This document shows, piece after piece, positions 5,221-6,658 of a stretch of DNA of 6,658 nucleotides; position 1 is the stretch's first letter; every line of letters starts with the position of its first letter. The stretch covers positions 1 through 6,658 of the forward strand of contig CALIIG010000043.1 in NCBI GenBank assembly GCA_938018155.1, in the 5' to 3' direction. A program made the translations under genes and the position numbers. Under the pieces are notes generated by a model that ran no database searches, had not been told where the DNA came from, and saw only the letters and a list, made by a program, of their open reading frames with translations. The DNA comes from an uncultured Prevotella sp. (GTDB lineage Bacteria; Bacteroidota; Bacteroidia; Bacteroidales; Bacteroidaceae).

Positions 5221-6658
5221 ATGAAAGTAAATATTAATGATATGAAAGAAGAAACAGCACAACGACTACGTAATTTGCGTGAGATTATGCAGCGCGAGCA
5301 TCTTGATGCTTTTGTATTTCCAAGCACTGATCCGCATAATAGTGAGTATGTTCCCGACCATTGGAAGGGGCGTGAATGGCTTACAGGCTTCACGGGCTCG
5401 GCAGGAACGGTAGTCGTTACCATGCACGAGGCTGCCCTTTGGACTGATAGTCGTTACTTCCTTGCGGCCGGCGAACAGCTTGATGGCACCGGAATTAAGC
5501 TGATGCGTGAGCGTATTGCCGGCACGCCTACGATGGCCGAATGGTTGGGTAACGTGCTTGGCAATATTCATGGAGCACAGTTAGGCATTGACGGTATGGT
5601 GAATACGGTGGCCGATGTGGAGGCACTTATAGCCTCTTTACGTCGGCAAGGGGGTATCACGGTGCGCACCAATTTCGACCCTTTGACCGTTATTTGGAAA
5701 AACCGCCCCCCTGTTCCTGCAACCCAAATAGAGGTACGGCCCCTTGAATATGCTGGCGAAACAACGGTTTCAAAGCTGTCACGTATCAGGAAGGCACTAC
5801 GTTCGCAACACGCCGACGGAATGCTGGTGTCGGCTCTCGACGATATTGCCTGGACGTTGAATCTGCGGGGCAGCGACGTTCATTGCAATCCGGTATTTGT
5901 TTCCTACCTGTTAATCAGTCAGAATACAACCATCTTGTTCGTCAATCCCGGTAAGCTCACACCCGAAGTAAGCTCTTATTTGGCTGCTCAGGGGGTAGAA
6001 ACAGCTCCTTACAATGGCATTAAAGAGGCTCTTCGCCACTATGACGAGTATAACATTCTGCTTGATCCGTACGAAACTTCCTACACGCTTTACCATCAGG
6101 TACGTGTGCAAGAGGTAATCCGTACATCGTCGCCTGTTCCGGCTATGAAGGCTGTTAAGAACGAAATTGAGGTTGAAGGCTTCCGCCGTGCGATGATACG
6201 CGACGGCGTTGCCATGGTAAAGTTTCTGCGATGGCTGCAGACAGCCGTTGCGACAGGGCAGGAAACGGAGGTAAGTATCGCCGCGAAGCTGACGTCTCTG
6301 CGTATGGAACAGCCGCTTTTTCGCGATATCAGCTTCGACACGATAGCCGGTTACGAGGCCCACGGTGCCATTGTTCATTACGAGGCTACGCCCGAAACAG
6401 ACGTGCCTTTAGAGCCAAAGGGCTTCCTTTTGCTTGACAGCGGAGCCCAATATCAGGACGGAACCACCGACATTACACGCACCATAGCCCTCGGCCCGCT
6501 TACCCAGGAGCAGCGCGAGATTTACACACTGGTGCTGAAAGGACATATACAATTAGAGCTGGCTAAGTTCCCATCGGGGGCCTGCGGCACGCAAATCGAT
6601 GCCCTTGCACGTGAGCCAATGTGGCGAAAAGGCCTTAATTTCATGCACGGAACAGGCC
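5221..6658 (+). CDS. pepP: Xaa-Pro aminopeptidase (M24B, three-domain type), 3' end outside window
   Basis: Removes the N-terminal residue from peptides whose second residue is proline; a cytoplasmic metallo-enzyme. 479 codons are open to the window end with no stop. The layout matches the long XPNPEP1-type enzymes (about 590-620 residues): an N-terminal creatinase-like domain with FPSTDPHNSEY, WLTGFTGSAGT and LWTDSRYF (residues 33-80), a second similar domain (about 150-305), then the pita-bread catalytic domain. Visible there are GAIVHY with His386 (proton shuttle), and LLDSGAQY and DGTTDITR with metal ligands Asp406 and Asp417. The window ends inside HGTGH: the metal-ligand His (residue 480) falls on the cut codon, and the two Glu ligands lie beyond. 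An in-frame TAA directly precedes the ATG at 5221, so the start cannot lie upstream. The ATG at 5242 is an equally credible start. No signal peptide. The symbol is by function; E. coli PepP is the shorter two-domain form. Confidence 0.93.
   Translation, partial: MKVNINDMKEETAQRLRNLREIMQREHLDAFVFPSTDPHNSEYVPDHWKGREWLTGFTGSAGTVVVTMHEAALWTDSRYFLAAGEQLDGTGIKLMRERIAGTPTMAEWLGNVLGNIHGAQLGIDGMVNTVADVEALIASLRRQGGITVRTNFDPLTVIWKNRPPVPATQIEVRPLEYAGETTVSKLSRIRKALRSQHADGMLVSALDDIAWTLNLRGSDVHCNPVFVSYLLISQNTTILFVNPGKLTPEVSSYLAAQGVETAPYNGIKEALRHYDEYNILLDPYETSYTLYHQVRVQEVIRTSSPVPAMKAVKNEIEVEGFRRAMIRDGVAMVKFLRWLQTAVATGQETEVSIAAKLTSLRMEQPLFRDISFDTIAGYEAHGAIVHYEATPETDVPLEPKGFLLLDSGAQYQDGTTDITRTIALGPLTQEQREIYTLVLKGHIQLELAKFPSGACGTQIDALAREPMWRKGLNFMHGTG

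Noticed and set aside
5911..6378. 155-codon open frame on the - strand
   Set aside because: Antisense to the aminopeptidase coding frame, which is open throughout and carries the family's motifs.
1..6658. Search for mobile elements, CRISPR arrays, tRNA/rRNA genes, toxin-antitoxin or defence genes
   Set aside because: No transposase motif, terminal repeats, spaced direct repeats, tRNA-like folds or small paired ORFs were seen. The genes are mostly housekeeping, with gaps under 200 bases.

Overview
The window looks like ordinary chromosome from a member of the Bacteroidales, most likely Prevotella or a close relative. The evidence is the Bacteroidota-type C-terminus of glutamyl-tRNA synthetase, a lipid A Kdo transferase (so an outer membrane), the Bacteroidota-type malate dehydrogenase, A/T-rich leaders with little or no Shine-Dalgarno sequence, and a textbook Bacteroidota promoter (TTTG-N20-TAnnTTTG) at 5159-5190. 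The genus is an inference from protein resemblance. The division-level call is stronger.

Layout. Bases 1-1740 (+): the 3' end of gltX, then, after 37 bases, a complete waaA (Kdo transferase), closed by a strong terminator hairpin at 1753-1802. Bases 1794-3806 (-): a probable two-gene operon, a DUF3737 beta-solenoid protein followed 6 bases later by a MalY/PatB-type PLP enzyme. This operon converges on waaA. Bases 3807-3987: a 181-base gap with the mdh terminator and a weak promoter candidate. Bases 3988-5022 (-): mdh. Bases 5023-5220: a divergent promoter region. Bases 5221-6658 (+): a large Xaa-Pro aminopeptidase gene, cut by the window end just before its third metal ligand.

Function. Most genes are housekeeping: tRNA charging, Kdo addition to lipid A, malate/oxaloacetate interconversion (part of the reductive succinate route in these anaerobes) and turnover of proline-containing peptides. 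The only protein of unknown role is the DUF3737 solenoid, with about twelve regular 19-21-residue rungs and an aromatic ladder, co-transcribed with a C-S lyase/aminotransferase. I saw no mobile element, CRISPR array, RNA gene or phage remnant, and no clear novel multi-gene system. The DUF3737-PLP enzyme pair is the best lead.
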